From: Limnephilus marmoratus
Taxonomy: Eukaryota > Arthropoda > Insecta > Trichoptera > Limnephilidae
DNA: 64,000 nucleotides
Assembly: GCA_917880885.1 (NCBI GenBank)
Contig: OU862927.1
Coordinates: 40,451,571-40,515,570, forward strand
Direction of reading: 5' to 3'
The notes under the pieces are model-generated. The model was not told the origin of the DNA. It was given only the letters and a program-made list of their open reading frames with translations, and made no database searches. Below, in pieces: positions 1 to 10,277 of this stretch. Position numbers and translations under genes: made by a program. Within the stretch, counting starts at the first letter, position 1; each line of letters begins with the position of its first letter.

Positions 1-538
1 ATGCGTATAGGTAAACGATTTCCATGGCAACGGACCCGTGCAAACAAACATTAAAACAAACCAAAGGTGCATTCATTTTTTTCTTTTAGATTCTTACGTA
101 ATAATTATTACTCAGGGGGGGAGGGGTCGGCGTATTCTTATTTTTTCTTATAATAGGGGGGAGGGGGTCGAAAACTAGCAAAATTGTCTTACGTAATAAA
201 TGAATGGCCCCTAGGGCAAAATGGGATACGGCAAAACAGTATTCCCTTGTACCCAATTAAATATGTTTTAATATAGTAAACAGTGTCAAAGTTTTCTTGT
301 GTTCATTACTTATTGTTTTTTTTCTATATATGGTGTTTAATTATTATAAAAAGGAAAACAGCAGTTGTCAGAGAGGCAAACGTAGAAATTTTTCATAGCA
401 AAATGTTCCATCATTTTGTTTCTCCAAGAACGTATTGCAGAACTAACAGTTGGTCAATCTTAGATCACGTGTGATCTAGGAGGTATTGGTTAAATTCCTT
501 TTCTCCAAGGAATACCAGTAGATTGCAGTAAAATACGA
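1..538. other. Left-edge non-coding DNA with a small MITE
   Basis: No intact gene is visible. About 66-205 resembles a short MITE: the right end, read in reverse, starts AGGGGCCATTCATTTATTAC, and the left end has a diverged version plus a TTACGTAATAA stretch. A similar end occurs at 12265. About 390-540 (minus) may hold a decayed THAP second exon, listed separately. Confidence 0.4.
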
Positions 539-540
539 CT
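390..540 (-). pseudogene. Possible decayed second THAP exon of the fifth THAP unit
   Basis: Read on the minus strand, this stretch begins with a GGTATTCCTTGG sequence like the FP start of the other THAP second exons and continues to PTVSSAIRS. That resembles PTVNSAICS in the intact exon at 27583-27769; at DNA level both contain TATTGCAGAA-TAACAGT. The frame has several stops and the CSxHF residues are lost, so it is a relic at best. It lies just left of the 12.8 kb insertion, while the matching first exon lies just right of it. The assignment rests on a short similarity and could be chance. Confidence 0.3.
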
Positions 541-779
541 ACTGTCTAGGGATTGCAATCCGGAAAACCGGATCCGGATTTTCGGCGGGTCCGGCAACAC
601 TGAACGTTTACCGGATCTGGTACCAATATACCGGATCCGGTGGTGCCAATTTTTAGAAAAATAATAGCGCTGTTGCATGAGTGGGTACTATTACATATAT
701 TTACATATGTTAAATGCGTGGTGCGTTCATTGATCATCAAAATTGAATTTTTGATAATGTATAACTTAAGAGGTAATAG

Positions 780-1087
780 CACCGGTGAGAAATCTCGACG
801 GTAGGTATTTTAAAAAATTCTCGCTATCGCACCGCGCTCAAAAAAGAACTAGCTATCGATGTGTTGGTGAGACCACGTGAGTGTTTGGCTTGTACACCCT
901 CTCGCCCCCTCTGCGTCTCATGCCTACCGTCTTTCGCCTCATACCGCCATATCCAATATTCTGTTTAGATAAAGCATGTTTCGACTTATTTCGTCGCTAA
1001 TGAAGTTTTTGAATCGGCCTTGCGGTGTGACAGAAAAAGGGCCCATTATTTTTAAACGCACGAGGTCTGCTATTGTCGGTTATTTAT
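780..1087. other. Non-coding filler inside the composite insertion
   Basis: No open reading frame or repeat of note is visible between the left subterminal region of the hAT-bounded insertion and the gypsy LTR. Confidence 0.4.
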
Positions 1088-1360
1088 TGTAATGTACTTT
1101 TATTGTGGCCACACTGCCACACAATAATAATGAATATGTTTAACGTAAGTTCTCGTCTTTATTGCAAAGTACAATGGATTCAATAAGTAATATTATTTGT
1201 CTCGGTAGCGACTGATTATACTGGAAGTTAGAATGGTTCTGGCCGCGGCCGTACACCGGACCGCTGTCCCGGCTCGTATGCCCGATCGGCAATGTTCGGC
1301 GACCCGAGCATTCCCGAATTACTACATAGATACAAATGCGATATAATTGCATATATCACA
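1088..1360 (-). repeat. 3' LTR of the gypsy element
   Basis: On the minus strand it starts TGTGATATAT and ends CATTACA, giving the standard TG...CA ends. By eye it is identical base for base to 4999-5271. Confidence 0.92.
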
Positions 1361-1372
1361 CCCTTCCCCCTG
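1361..1372 (-). promoter_or_regulatory. Polypurine tract
   Basis: CAGGGGGAAGGG on the minus strand directly precedes the 3' LTR, where plus-strand DNA synthesis is primed in LTR elements. Confidence 0.85.
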
Positions 1373-1555
1373 TAAATCAGTCACTACATATTTAAGTATT
1401 TCAAGTATTTCATGATTCTATATAATTCAAACACTGTAAATATTATACTGATATTTCACTCAAGTTCTTATAATGTTTTTTCATAAACACATCATTATTA
1501 ATATTTCACACAAAATTATATTAAGTTAGAAGGCTTTCCGTTCCTTCCTTGTGGA

Positions 1556-4462
1556 CTATCTTGGGCGGAGTCTCCCCAACCAGGGATTTGAACTTTGACT
1601 TGGACCAGCGATTGCCGTGTCTGTGACCTCCGGTGACCTCTCTCCTCCCTCCGCAAATCTGAAATCAGGAGAAAACACCGTTAACTCACTCCACAGATTG
1701 GATAACTCTTTCTCAGAGTGCTCAGTCCTCGTGTCATCAGACGCGGAATCTGGCAAATCTGACTCAACATCACTCCAAGACACTGATAAGTTCCTCATCT
1801 GATCCACATGACGTTTCCAAATTAATTGAGAATCACAAGTTTTTACCAAATATAATTTTTTTCCAATTTTATCTGTAACAATTCCCTTTACCCATGTAAA
1901 TTTATTATTCTTCCTGAAATCTTTAACTAAACATTTTTGTCCCACAATAAAATTTCTTGTTTTTACACCACCATAATACTTAGATTGTTTACGTTGATTT
2001 GCCTCAATATTCTTATTCGCCAAATCATGTTGTTTTGACACAACCCGTTCATTCTCTTTCGGAATGAGACTGTCAAAAGTAGATCTAAGTTTCCTACCAA
2101 ACAATAAAACTGCTGGCTCGACTCCCGTCGTACAATGTGGAGTATTTCTATAATCGGACAAAAAATGTAACAATTTATCCTTGTAATCAACCTGAAATTT
2201 ATTTCCTACCATAAGTTTTTTAAGAAAACTCTTAGTAGTTTTCACTGAATTTTCAGCGATCCCATTACTTTTTGGGTGCATAACTGGAGATGACATGAAT
2301 TTAATATTGTTTTCCCGAAGAAACTGTTGGAAAATTTCACTCGTAAAACAAGTTCCGTTATCTGACACTATGAGTTCAGGGTAGCCAAAATTTGAAAATA
2401 ATTTCCTCAATTCAAATATAGTATTAGCTGAATCTGCCCTTTGAACTTCAATACAGTCAACCCATTTAGTGAATGAGTCGCAGATGACCAGAAACATTTT
2501 CCCTGCCAGCGGTCCACTATAATCCAGGTGTAACCTACTCCAGACCTTCCCAGAATTAGGCCATACCGATAATTGACTCTTTGGCGGAGATTGTTTCGTC
2601 GACGCGCATTCTGGACATTCCTGAACAATTTTCTCTAAATCTTTGCTCAGCGATGACCACCAGAAATAACCCTTTGCTAACCCTTTCATCTTAACAATAC
2701 CTAAGTGTGAACGATGCACGAGCTCTAACACTTTTTTATGCAACGAACTTGGAACAATAATTCTATGTTGCCAAAATAAACAATCCTTAACAATCGAAAG
2801 TTCGTTCCTTTTTATCCAGAATTTCCATAATTCCTCCTCGCGTTTAACACGTTTGGGCCACCCTTGCCTTAAACACGACATTACGCCTTGAATGACCGTA
2901 TCTACTTTAGTGGCTTCCCTAATCGAATTAACGTCAAGATGTTCACAATTGCTAACAAAATCTACGAAATCTGAACCGCAGTAATCTTTAAATTCTACCT
3001 TAGAATTCTCAACTTTGTTCTTTAACAGAAACCGAGACAGAAAATCTGCCTGGTTTCCACCTGATTTCATCGGTTTCCCAGAAAGTAATCTTTGCAACTG
3101 AACTACCGTATTCTTTAAATAAGGTTTTACATTCCTTTTATTTGCAGATGAACTACCATGCCCTTTAAACATGGTTTTATATTCCCTAAGATTAGAACTT
3201 CCATACCCTGAAAAATATGGTTTTACGTTCCCCATTTTCTGAAATTTGTTCCTATTCGCGAACGAAACCGAATTAATAGAATTTTGTTTTGAAACAATGT
3301 TGAGGTTAAATATTTCCATGAAATCTCTTCCCACAATCATCTCCGAACCGCTTGTTACAACGATAAAGGTTATTAACCTAACTAGATTATTGTATTCGAC
3401 CTTGAAATTTGCATTACCCACAACAATCAACATATTCCCGTCGTAACCTGAAATTTTTCGTGTTTCGGGTGACAACTCTATATTACTGAAATGTTTACAA
3501 AACATTCTCTCCGGAATAACACAAATTGATGAGCCAGAATCAATCATCGCTTCGAAAGATTTCCCATTTAACTTCAATTGTGCCTTGATTGCCTTAACAA
3601 AAGCTACATTTTCAATCTTTTCATTATTACAATTCATAACTGATTTTACTGACCCGTTTTTACAAAATCTCTGTAAATGACCCAATTTACCGCAAGAATA
3701 ACATTTAGCTTGCTTAAACTTACAGTTATGAGTGTCATGATTTGATTTCCCACAGATCTTACACTTTTTTAGTGATGAACCGGTTTTAACTTGTTTATCC
3801 GACCTACATGAATCGGAACTATTCGACCGATAATAAAGTTTTCGCGCCGGAGAAGCCGATTTTCCAAATCTCTTTACCGAATTTATTTCTCGCGCCGGAG
3901 AAGCCGATCTTCCAAATTCCTTTACCGAATTTACTTCCAACTTCATCTTGATTGAATCGACCTCAGGACCTTTCGCGGTCACTGCAAGTTCAACTAGTTG
4001 ATTAAAGTTTTGTTTAGGCCCTTCAACAAACAATTTTACCCGTACTGGGCCCGGAAGTAGACCGATTGCAAACACGTCTACAAGATTATCCTCCAGCCTG
4101 TTTCCGAACTGACAGAATGAGCTGAGCCCTCGAATTCTTGCGGCGAAATCCCTTATCGATTCGTTATGATTCTGTTTAGCTTGGAAAAATGATTCCCGCT
4201 CTTGAAAAAGAGATCTACATTTACCACAATGTTTTTTTAGCAACTCAATTAATTTCTCAAACGTAACATCTGTGATTTTAATCGGGAAACATAAGTTGGA
4301 CAGAAGAGTCAAGGTCTCCGTTTCAAGCGAGTTTATCAGATAAGCCTTTTTCTTAATCTCGGTAATGTCATCATGTAACACGAGAAACTGCTCTAATCTG
4401 AGTTGAAACACATCCCAATCTCCGTTTATGTGAGAGAACGGTGGAATTCTCGCCGATTCCAT
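1556..4462 (-). CDS. Gag-protease-integrase fusion of the RT-deleted gypsy element
   Basis: One open frame of about 968 residues, read from the ATG at 4462. The N-terminal Gag part is followed near residues 235-270 by two CCHC zinc knuckles (CKICGKSNHDTHNC and CYSCGKLGHLQRFC), which bind RNA in Gag. Next, near residue 310, is the aspartic protease motif DSGSS. Typical Pol then runs through RT and RNase H, but here the frame passes within about 150 residues to GNQADFLSR, the very end of RNase H. Integrase follows: an H-H-C-C zinc domain (HRSHLGI ... CPEC) and the D-D-35-E core (HLDYSGP, VSDNGTCF, AENSVK). The deletion kept the frame, giving a protein that could package RNA, cleave itself and integrate but not copy RNA. 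Confidence 0.88.
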   Translation of the reverse strand: MESARIPPFSHINGDWDVFQLRLEQFLVLHDDITEIKKKAYLINSLETETLTLLSNLCFPIKITDVTFEKLIELLKKHCGKCRSLFQERESFFQAKQNHNESIRDFAARIRGLSSFCQFGNRLEDNLVDVFAIGLLPGPVRVKLFVEGPKQNFNQLVELAVTAKGPEVDSIKMKLEVNSVKEFGRSASPAREINSVKRFGKSASPARKLYYRSNSSDSCRSDKQVKTGSSLKKCKICGKSNHDTHNCKFKQAKCYSCGKLGHLQRFCKNGSVKSVMNCNNEKIENVAFVKAIKAQLKLNGKSFEAMIDSGSSICVIPERMFCKHFSNIELSPETRKISGYDGNMLIVVGNANFKVEYNNLVRLITFIVVTSGSEMIVGRDFMEIFNLNIVSKQNSINSVSFANRNKFQKMGNVKPYFSGYGSSNLREYKTMFKGHGSSSANKRNVKPYLKNTVVQLQRLLSGKPMKSGGNQADFLSRFLLKNKVENSKVEFKDYCGSDFVDFVSNCEHLDVNSIREATKVDTVIQGVMSCLRQGWPKRVKREEELWKFWIKRNELSIVKDCLFWQHRIIVPSSLHKKVLELVHRSHLGIVKMKGLAKGYFWWSSLSKDLEKIVQECPECASTKQSPPKSQLSVWPNSGKVWSRLHLDYSGPLAGKMFLVICDSFTKWVDCIEVQRADSANTIFELRKLFSNFGYPELIVSDNGTCFTSEIFQQFLRENNIKFMSSPVMHPKSNGIAENSVKTTKSFLKKLMVGNKFQVDYKDKLLHFLSDYRNTPHCTTGVEPAVLLFGRKLRSTFDSLIPKENERVVSKQHDLANKNIEANQRKQSKYYGGVKTRNFIVGQKCLVKDFRKNNKFTWVKGIVTDKIGKKLYLVKTCDSQLIWKRHVDQMRNLSVSWSDVESDLPDSASDDTRTEHSEKELSNLWSELTVFSPDFRFAEGGERSPEVTDTAIAGPSQSSNPWLGRLRPR

Positions 4463-4981
4463 CTTCACAAAAGGAAAAAAAAATAATCACGCGAAGCTAC
4501 GACAACAATACTACCCCGGAAAAAATTACAAAAAACCCAGACAAATCCTCCACAAGAAAGAAAAGAAAAACCTATCTTAGAAATTGCGGTTGCAACGTCT
4601 CCAGATTGTTTCCTCTTGATGAGTGAGTGACCTTCCTCGACACTAGCACTGTTTGCCTTGTAAGAATGCCTTCCCTCGGCACTCCCTCGGAACTTCACCT
4701 TCGTGGAAAGGCTCTGTTGAGCCCCAAAAACGACCACCGCCTCTTGCTTCTGAGTACCCTTGGATGGTACTCCAGAACTCTGACTGTGGCTCCAGGAATA
4801 GCCAGAGATATCCTCGGTTTGTTCTGCCGGTCCTTTCACTCGGTCAGACAAACCCAAAAAATACTCCAATGTTCCGCCTCGGCTGTAGGTAGCCTTGAAA
4901 AATTTTTCGGGGTGACTTAGCTCTCCCCGCTTTGGTAATTTTTTTTTTGTGATCCAATTTGGTAATCCAATATTGTACTTT
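4463..4981 (-). other. Gypsy 5' leader
   Basis: The region between the primer-binding site and the Gag ATG. A 134-codon open stretch here has no credible ATG start and no recognisable domain, so I treat it as leader, possibly with packaging signals. Confidence 0.55.
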
Positions 4982-4996
4982 AATACGGCTGCGCCA
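4982..4996 (-). promoter_or_regulatory. tRNA primer-binding site
   Basis: TGGCGCAGCCGTATT on the minus strand lies two bases inside the 5' LTR. TGGCGCAG is the usual start of tRNA-Ser-type primer sites in insect gypsy elements such as 17.6 and 297. Confidence 0.8.
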
Positions 4997-4998
4997 AT

Positions 4999-5271
4999 TG
5001 TAATGTACTTTTATTGTGGCCACACTGCCACACAATAATAATGAATATGTTTAACGTAAGTTCTCGTCTTTATTGCAAAGTACAATGGATTCAATAAGTA
5101 ATATTATTTGTCTCGGTAGCGACTGATTATACTGGAAGTTAGAATGGTTCTGGCCGCGGCCGTACACCGGACCGCTGTCCCGGCTCGTATGCCCGATCGG
5201 CAATGTTCGGCGACCCGAGCATTCCCGAATTACTACATAGATACAAATGCGATATAATTGCATATATCACA
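4999..5271 (-). repeat. 5' LTR of the gypsy element
   Basis: Identical to the 3' LTR at 1088-1360. It should carry the promoter and poly(A) signals of the element. Confidence 0.92.
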
Positions 5272-5689
5272 CCAAATATCGTCGATAGGTATTGTAACAA
5301 TGTCTTCTGTTCACGCTTATTACCGACAAATTACGAATTATTTTACTAGAACTCTATGTAGGTTAGTAGTTTTAAAGTTTTCACTGTATTTGCGTTTATA
5401 AATATGCAGTCAAACCAACTACATCGAATTATTATATACATACATATGATTATTCTCTATGATACATTAGTTATTATTGAAAATTAGTATTAACCTCTCA
5501 GGCCTCGGGCCTGTTTTTCGAAAAGTCAAAATATTTCCGCTTTCCAATAAATTCCAAATAACTTTAATATTTGTGAACGCATCCGAAAACTAAAAACTGT
5601 TTTTGAAAGATGATGAAATACGCTTTCAAATTTTATAATTCGAAATAAACATATAATTTTGTTTTTATTTTATTAATAACTAGCAGACC

Positions 5690-5974
5690 CGGCCACACGT
5701 TGCTGTGGCTAACGAAACACAACGCCATTTACCCAACCTTTATAAAATCCACACCATCCGCTCGCCAGCTGCCCGCTGCGCGCTGCCCTTTGCCTAAATT
5801 GAATATTTGAATTTCTTGGCTTTTCTCTACTATAATAAGCATTTATTATACACATAAACCTTCCTCTTAAATCACTCTATCTATTGGTGAAAACCGCATG
5901 AAAATCTGTTGCGTAGTTTAAAAGATTTATGCGCACATACATTTTGAGCGACTTCATTTTATACTATGTAATGA
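5690..5974 (-). mobile_element. Non-autonomous Helitron (lepidopteran type)
   Basis: On the minus strand it ends in GGCCGGGTCTGCTAG followed by T, with the GC-rich stem usual before the CTAG end. Inside is the conserved ACCGCATGAAAATCTG segment shared with the copies at 6093-6849, 26690-26889 and 40398-41369. The 5' boundary near ATACTATGTAATGA is less certain. No Rep/helicase is encoded. Confidence 0.7.
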
Positions 5975-6092
5975 TGATGATACCACAAAACTTAAATTTC
6001 TACTCATATAATTTGGCACTTACCTATCTTATTAAAAAAAAAACTCAAAAATGCATATGCAACAAAAATGTATTTTTGACCGATTATCTCTA

Positions 6093-6849
6093 TCTCTACA
6101 TATTATAAAGTCCCCCGCGCCGTCTGTCTGTCTATTCGCGATAAACTCGAAAACTACTGAACGGATTTTCCTGCGGTTTTCACCAATATACAGAGTATTT
6201 CGTGAGGAAGGTTTAAGTATGCAATTTGTCAATGATTTGTGTAAATTGGTTGAAACATAACGATAATTGTTAGAAGTGTCGGAAATAAGTCCAGCCGCCT
6301 GGTAGCTTTCATCGAAAACGCTGCACAATCCTTTTGGGATATAACAAAACAATTAATGGTGGGATATTCCTCTTTTATAGATCTACAAAAAAGTCCGCGA
6401 AGGCATATATCTATCTTTTACGGATAGCTTACTATACACATTATATCTAAAATGCAATTGATAAGAATAATAAGATAAGAAGATAGAATGCGTATAGTAA
6501 AAGATAGATATATGCCATCGCGGACTTTTTTGTAGATCTATAAAAGAGGAATATCCCACCAAGCGTTGTTTTGTTATATCCCAAAAGGATTAGGCAGCGT
6601 TTTCGATGAAAGCTACCAGGCGGCTGGAATTTTTCCGACACTTCTAACAATTATCGTTATGTTTCAACCAATTTACACAAATCCTTGACAAATTACATAC
6701 GTAAACCTTCCTCACGAAACACTCTATCTATTGGTGAAAACCGCATGAAAATCCGTTCAGTAGTTTTCGAGTTTATCGCGAACAGACAGACAGACAGACA
6801 GACAGACAGAAAGACGGCGCGGGGGACTTAACTTTATAATATGTAGAGA
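6093..6849. repeat. Palindrome of two inverted Helitron 5' parts
   Basis: The plus copy starts TCTCTACATATTATAAAG at 6093 and the minus copy starts with the same sequence at 6849. Both share the segments GCGATAAACTCGAAAAC, CCTGGTAGCTTTCATCGA-AACGCTG and AAAAGTCCGCGA-GGCATATATC in mirror order, giving arms of about 350 bp with only a few dozen bases between. The left arm has small changes relative to the right. No coding content. Confidence 0.8.
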
Positions 6850-7399
6850 TAAAAAAGGTTTAAAAATAGCCCACCTTAAGTTTTTTTCTAATTAAAATTA
6901 CGATAACGAAAAAGATAAAAGCACTTACATATTTTATTAGACAATTAAATCTAAATGGATTTATTGTGTTGTGTGTATCATACGTGTGAGTTGACATGTT
7001 TGTAAATAATAATGTTTAAAATGTTAGATATATCGCTTGCTGAGGTTTGATTTGTACTCCTGTATTTTTGAGTTTCTTTAAGCAGTAAATACAAAAAAGG
7101 ATGTGTTAGTTCGTTCAAAATTCAATAAAAAATGTTGGTCTTTTACCTATAGATAGATTTACCTACACATTTTTTTTAAATATTTATTACAGTCAGTTTG
7201 AAATAAAGGAAACAAATATATAATTTTTTTAAACTTCAAAACTTTTTATTTTTATTTTCAACTTTATAAAACCTTAAATTGTAATATTTAATTACATGAA
7301 GACAATATTAGCGAAACTTCAACCCAAGGCTTCAGGCCCAACTTCATAGTACAAAAAAAAGTGCAAAAATCACTTACTTCGCAATTTTTGCAATAAAAT

Positions 7400-8830
7400 A
7401 AAAGCACTTAGAAAAAAAAACAACAACGCTAAAGGCTTTGTACCAGTTCACATAAGGAAAAAGGTTGAAGCAAACGTTTTACGTATGAGAAAAGCTATAG
7501 TTTGAGCAGTAAATTACAGAAAAGAGCAAGAAAACACGGCACAAAGTGATAAAGTAAAAAATCTGAAAATGGACAAAAAAATGCCGCAAACCATGTTTTT
7601 GGTGATCATACAAAATGTTCGTCATACTATTGCAAGTCGGAGAAGTATACTAATGATCCAAATTTAGTAAGCGATCTTCAAGATTGTGGAACAGGACTGA
7701 TATTCAACAATTATTGTCGTCTCTAATAGCAAATGCAGAAAGTCTTATTATTAACGTGACAAATAACACTGTGGAGCAATTCAACAACGTTATAGCCAAA
7801 TTTATAGGCGGAAAAAGAGCAAATTTTACAAAAATGGGATAACTTCAGCAGTTGAGCTTCTTGAGCAGTAACTTCGTGGAATAGTGAAATGACAACCCAT
7901 TCACGAATACAAAAAAAATCCAAGGCCACAGTCCTGGCAACTACACGAAGCATTTTATTGAAAGAAAACGACGTTCGAAGGAGACAATACAGAGGTGTCG
8001 AAAAATAAAACTAAGGTATTACGAAAACACGACAGAAAAGAGAAAAAAAGTTACAGGGCCTGATGAAAATTATGGTCAATTGGAATTAGATCCAGATATG
8101 CCAGCTGAATTATTTGAAACGATAAAGAGGAATTTTTCAAAGAATTATCTCCATCGAATAAGGATGAACTCGAAAGGAATACGGTGGGCCAAAGCAATAA
8201 TAATTTGTGGACAATTGAAAGGCGTAAGCGGCTTACAGCTTCTAACTTTGGACAAAAATATGTAAGCTACGGCCAAAAACTTCAGTTGCGAGAGTATTAA
8301 ACTCGCTACTGTACTCGCCATTTAAAGGAAATATGGCCACAAATTATGGGAAAGAAAATGAAAACCAAGCAATTGAGCAATTTACAAAAGAAACAAAATT
8401 AGAGGTATTCGCCTGTGGACTATTTATCGATGAAAACAAAAACTTTTTAGCGGCAAGTCCGGATGGCCTTTTTGGCAAGGATTCTATAATTGAAGTGAAA
8501 TGCCCATATAGTATAGTAAATATGTCACCAGAAGAAGGATTTGAACAAAAAAAATTGATAACTGTAAAATTGAAGACAATGCTTGAACATTAAAACGGAA
8601 TCACAATTACTTCTACCAAGTACAAGGCCAGTTACACATTACTCGTCGTAAATACTGTTATTTTGTCGTGTGGAGTCCTAAAGGTTTGCCGTATGAAAAA
8701 ATTGAAAGGGACGATTCAATCTGGCAAAAAATTGAACCACTGTTAGAAAAACTTCTACCACCAATGCCTTTTACCAGAAACAATTGACGGTCGCATATCA
8801 AGAAATTTACCGGCGAGAGAAAGATCTAAA
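7400..8830 (+). pseudogene. Decayed YqaJ-type nuclease (lambda-exonuclease-like fold) gene
   Basis: Fragments in shifting frames read in order: GFVPVHIRKKVEANVLRMRKA, then NHVFGDHTKCSSYYC (7590-7640), then NVTNNTVEQFNNVIAKFIGGKR (7745-7820), then an open piece at 8333-8593 with ENENQAIEQF, LAASPDGLF and IIEVKCPYS, and finally YQVQGQLHITRRKYC and FVVWSPKG (8612-8680). SPDGL plus EVKCP and the following YYQVQ element are the YqaJ catalytic core. Related proteins are widespread in arthropod genomes and look transposon-borne. At least four frameshifts or stops disrupt this copy. No TIRs were assigned to it. Confidence 0.7.
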
Positions 8831-8974
8831 TCATAAATTGTTTAAAATTCATTGTATAGTGGTAAAAAATTTTGTACAATAAAGTGTTTACAAACAAAAA
8901 ATTTCAATTAATCACTGAAGGCAATGTAAGCGACTCTCAACTAAAAATTTGAAACAGATTTTTTTTTAAAACAT

Positions 8975-9385
8975 AAACCTCACATTGGAGGCACCGAGGA
9001 AAAATAATCGCTCAGGGACTTTGTTGGAGAAGTTGTTGGACATCATTGGAGAAGCTGTGTGGAGGGTATTTTTAGGATAAGGAAGGAAAGGAAGTTTTGG
9101 GTAGGGAAAAGGTAGGTAAAAGTATGAAATGATGGTGGAGAGTCCAGCTGTAGAGATCAAAAGATCTTCCTCTTCCAGTTTCTCCCAATCCGGCCCGCCA
9201 CGCAGTAAGTGGACAAAATTATCCGCCACCAAAACCCATGCAGACCTCATCCGTGAACCCGGGAACCCAGGCTCTGTCACCAAACATAGAGGACCACTTG
9301 CGGTGACCAAGTGGCGGGGGTGTTGGTTATCCAATAAATGGTTCCCGGGGCGATGGTACCTAAAACGCCTCCCAAATTGAAAATT
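8975..9385 (-). repeat. LINE 3'-end module, minus copy
   Basis: A diverged copy of the dispersed module seen best at 47612-47942 and 58888-59223: the minus strand carries GGGAGGCG, GGTACC, CCCCGGGAACC and GGATAACCAACACC, then the CCTCCACACAGCTTCTCC tail. The usual CTGAGGGAAATT hairpin is only partly kept. Confidence 0.6.
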
Positions 9386-10269
9386 TATTATAGTACTTGA
9401 CATAAAAAAATTTAATTTTGCACAATTTTAGTACGAAAGCTCGGTCAGTATTGGTATACCGCGATGAGTCACTAAACAGAAAAAAAAACGAATAAAAAAT
9501 ATCGATTACTCGGGCAAGGACAACACTAGTCTACCGATAAAATTCTTTACATCACTACTTCGCATTATATGTATGTATTTGTCAAAACCCACGTTCCCCG
9601 GCCCCCCTCAGGAGAAATGAGCGAAAGGGACACCTGCACGTCGGGCCGAAAATACCTAAATAAAATCTTCGAAATCGATGTTTTGTATTCCCCATTTTTC
9701 TTCTCCAAAACTGGACGGATTTAAAAAATTTTTTTCACTAACTGTATTAAAAGAAAATATTCTATGTCGGTACGTTTTGCTTTTTTTCAAAATACATTGT
9801 TTAGTTTGTATACTGAACGTTTTTTGACGGCGTTTAAATTAGGCAATTTTATTCATTTTTGGAAGGTCGTAACTTCTATGAGAAGTAAATTATCAAAAAA
9901 AACAAAACGTACCGACACGCTAGTGGTCAATATCTATATTATGTAAAAAAAAATTTTGCTCTAGGGTCAAAATCCAGAGAGATAAACGGGGAATACGTTT
10001 GTATAGAAAAGCGCAGCTAGTATTTCCTCTTAAAATAATTATTTATAGGAAACTGATTAACTAAGGAATTATAAACTCATTATTGTGATAATTGTGCTAT
10101 TCATTGGATATTTTCATCATGATATCTGTCATAAATATAAGAATGAGACTTGTTAGCATACTCAAATATCTAATATTGTGATCTCAGTAAAGTAAGTGTT
10201 ATTGTTAGATTTAATAAAGTTAAATACTAAAATGATCTATCTATGAAACCTAGGAAGATTGAATCTCCC
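9386..10269. other. Non-coding DNA with a shared repeat and a Helitron-like end
   Basis: Bases 9648-9745 are repeated at about 22865-22975 (AATACCTAAATAAAAT followed by CTCCAAAACTGGAC). GCGCAGCTAG then T at 10011-10021 looks like a Helitron 3' end and may close that repeat. No gene seen. Confidence 0.45.
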
Positions 10270-10277
10270 GTCAGGGG

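Larger units (their letters stand above)
1088..5271 (-). mobile_element. Ty3/gypsy LTR retrotransposon lacking reverse transcriptase
   Basis: Two identical 273-bp LTRs flank a 3.6 kb interior on the minus strand. The primer-binding site is next to the 5' LTR (high coordinate) and a purine tract, CAGGGGGAAGGG on the minus strand, sits next to the 3' LTR. One long frame encodes Gag, aspartic protease and integrase; the RT and RNase H core is missing except for a C-terminal RNase H tail. Identical LTRs show a recent insertion, so the copy moved with enzymes supplied in trans. No matching 4-5 bp target duplication was found at the outer edges. Confidence 0.92.

Noticed and set aside
1140..1352. 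70-codon open frame repeated at 5051-5263
   Set aside because: It lies wholly inside the gypsy LTRs on both sides and has no domain; the identity comes from the LTR pair.
4465..4869. 134-codon open stretch before the Gag frame
   Set aside because: It starts with TTG, not ATG, and has no domain; it fits an LTR-element leader.
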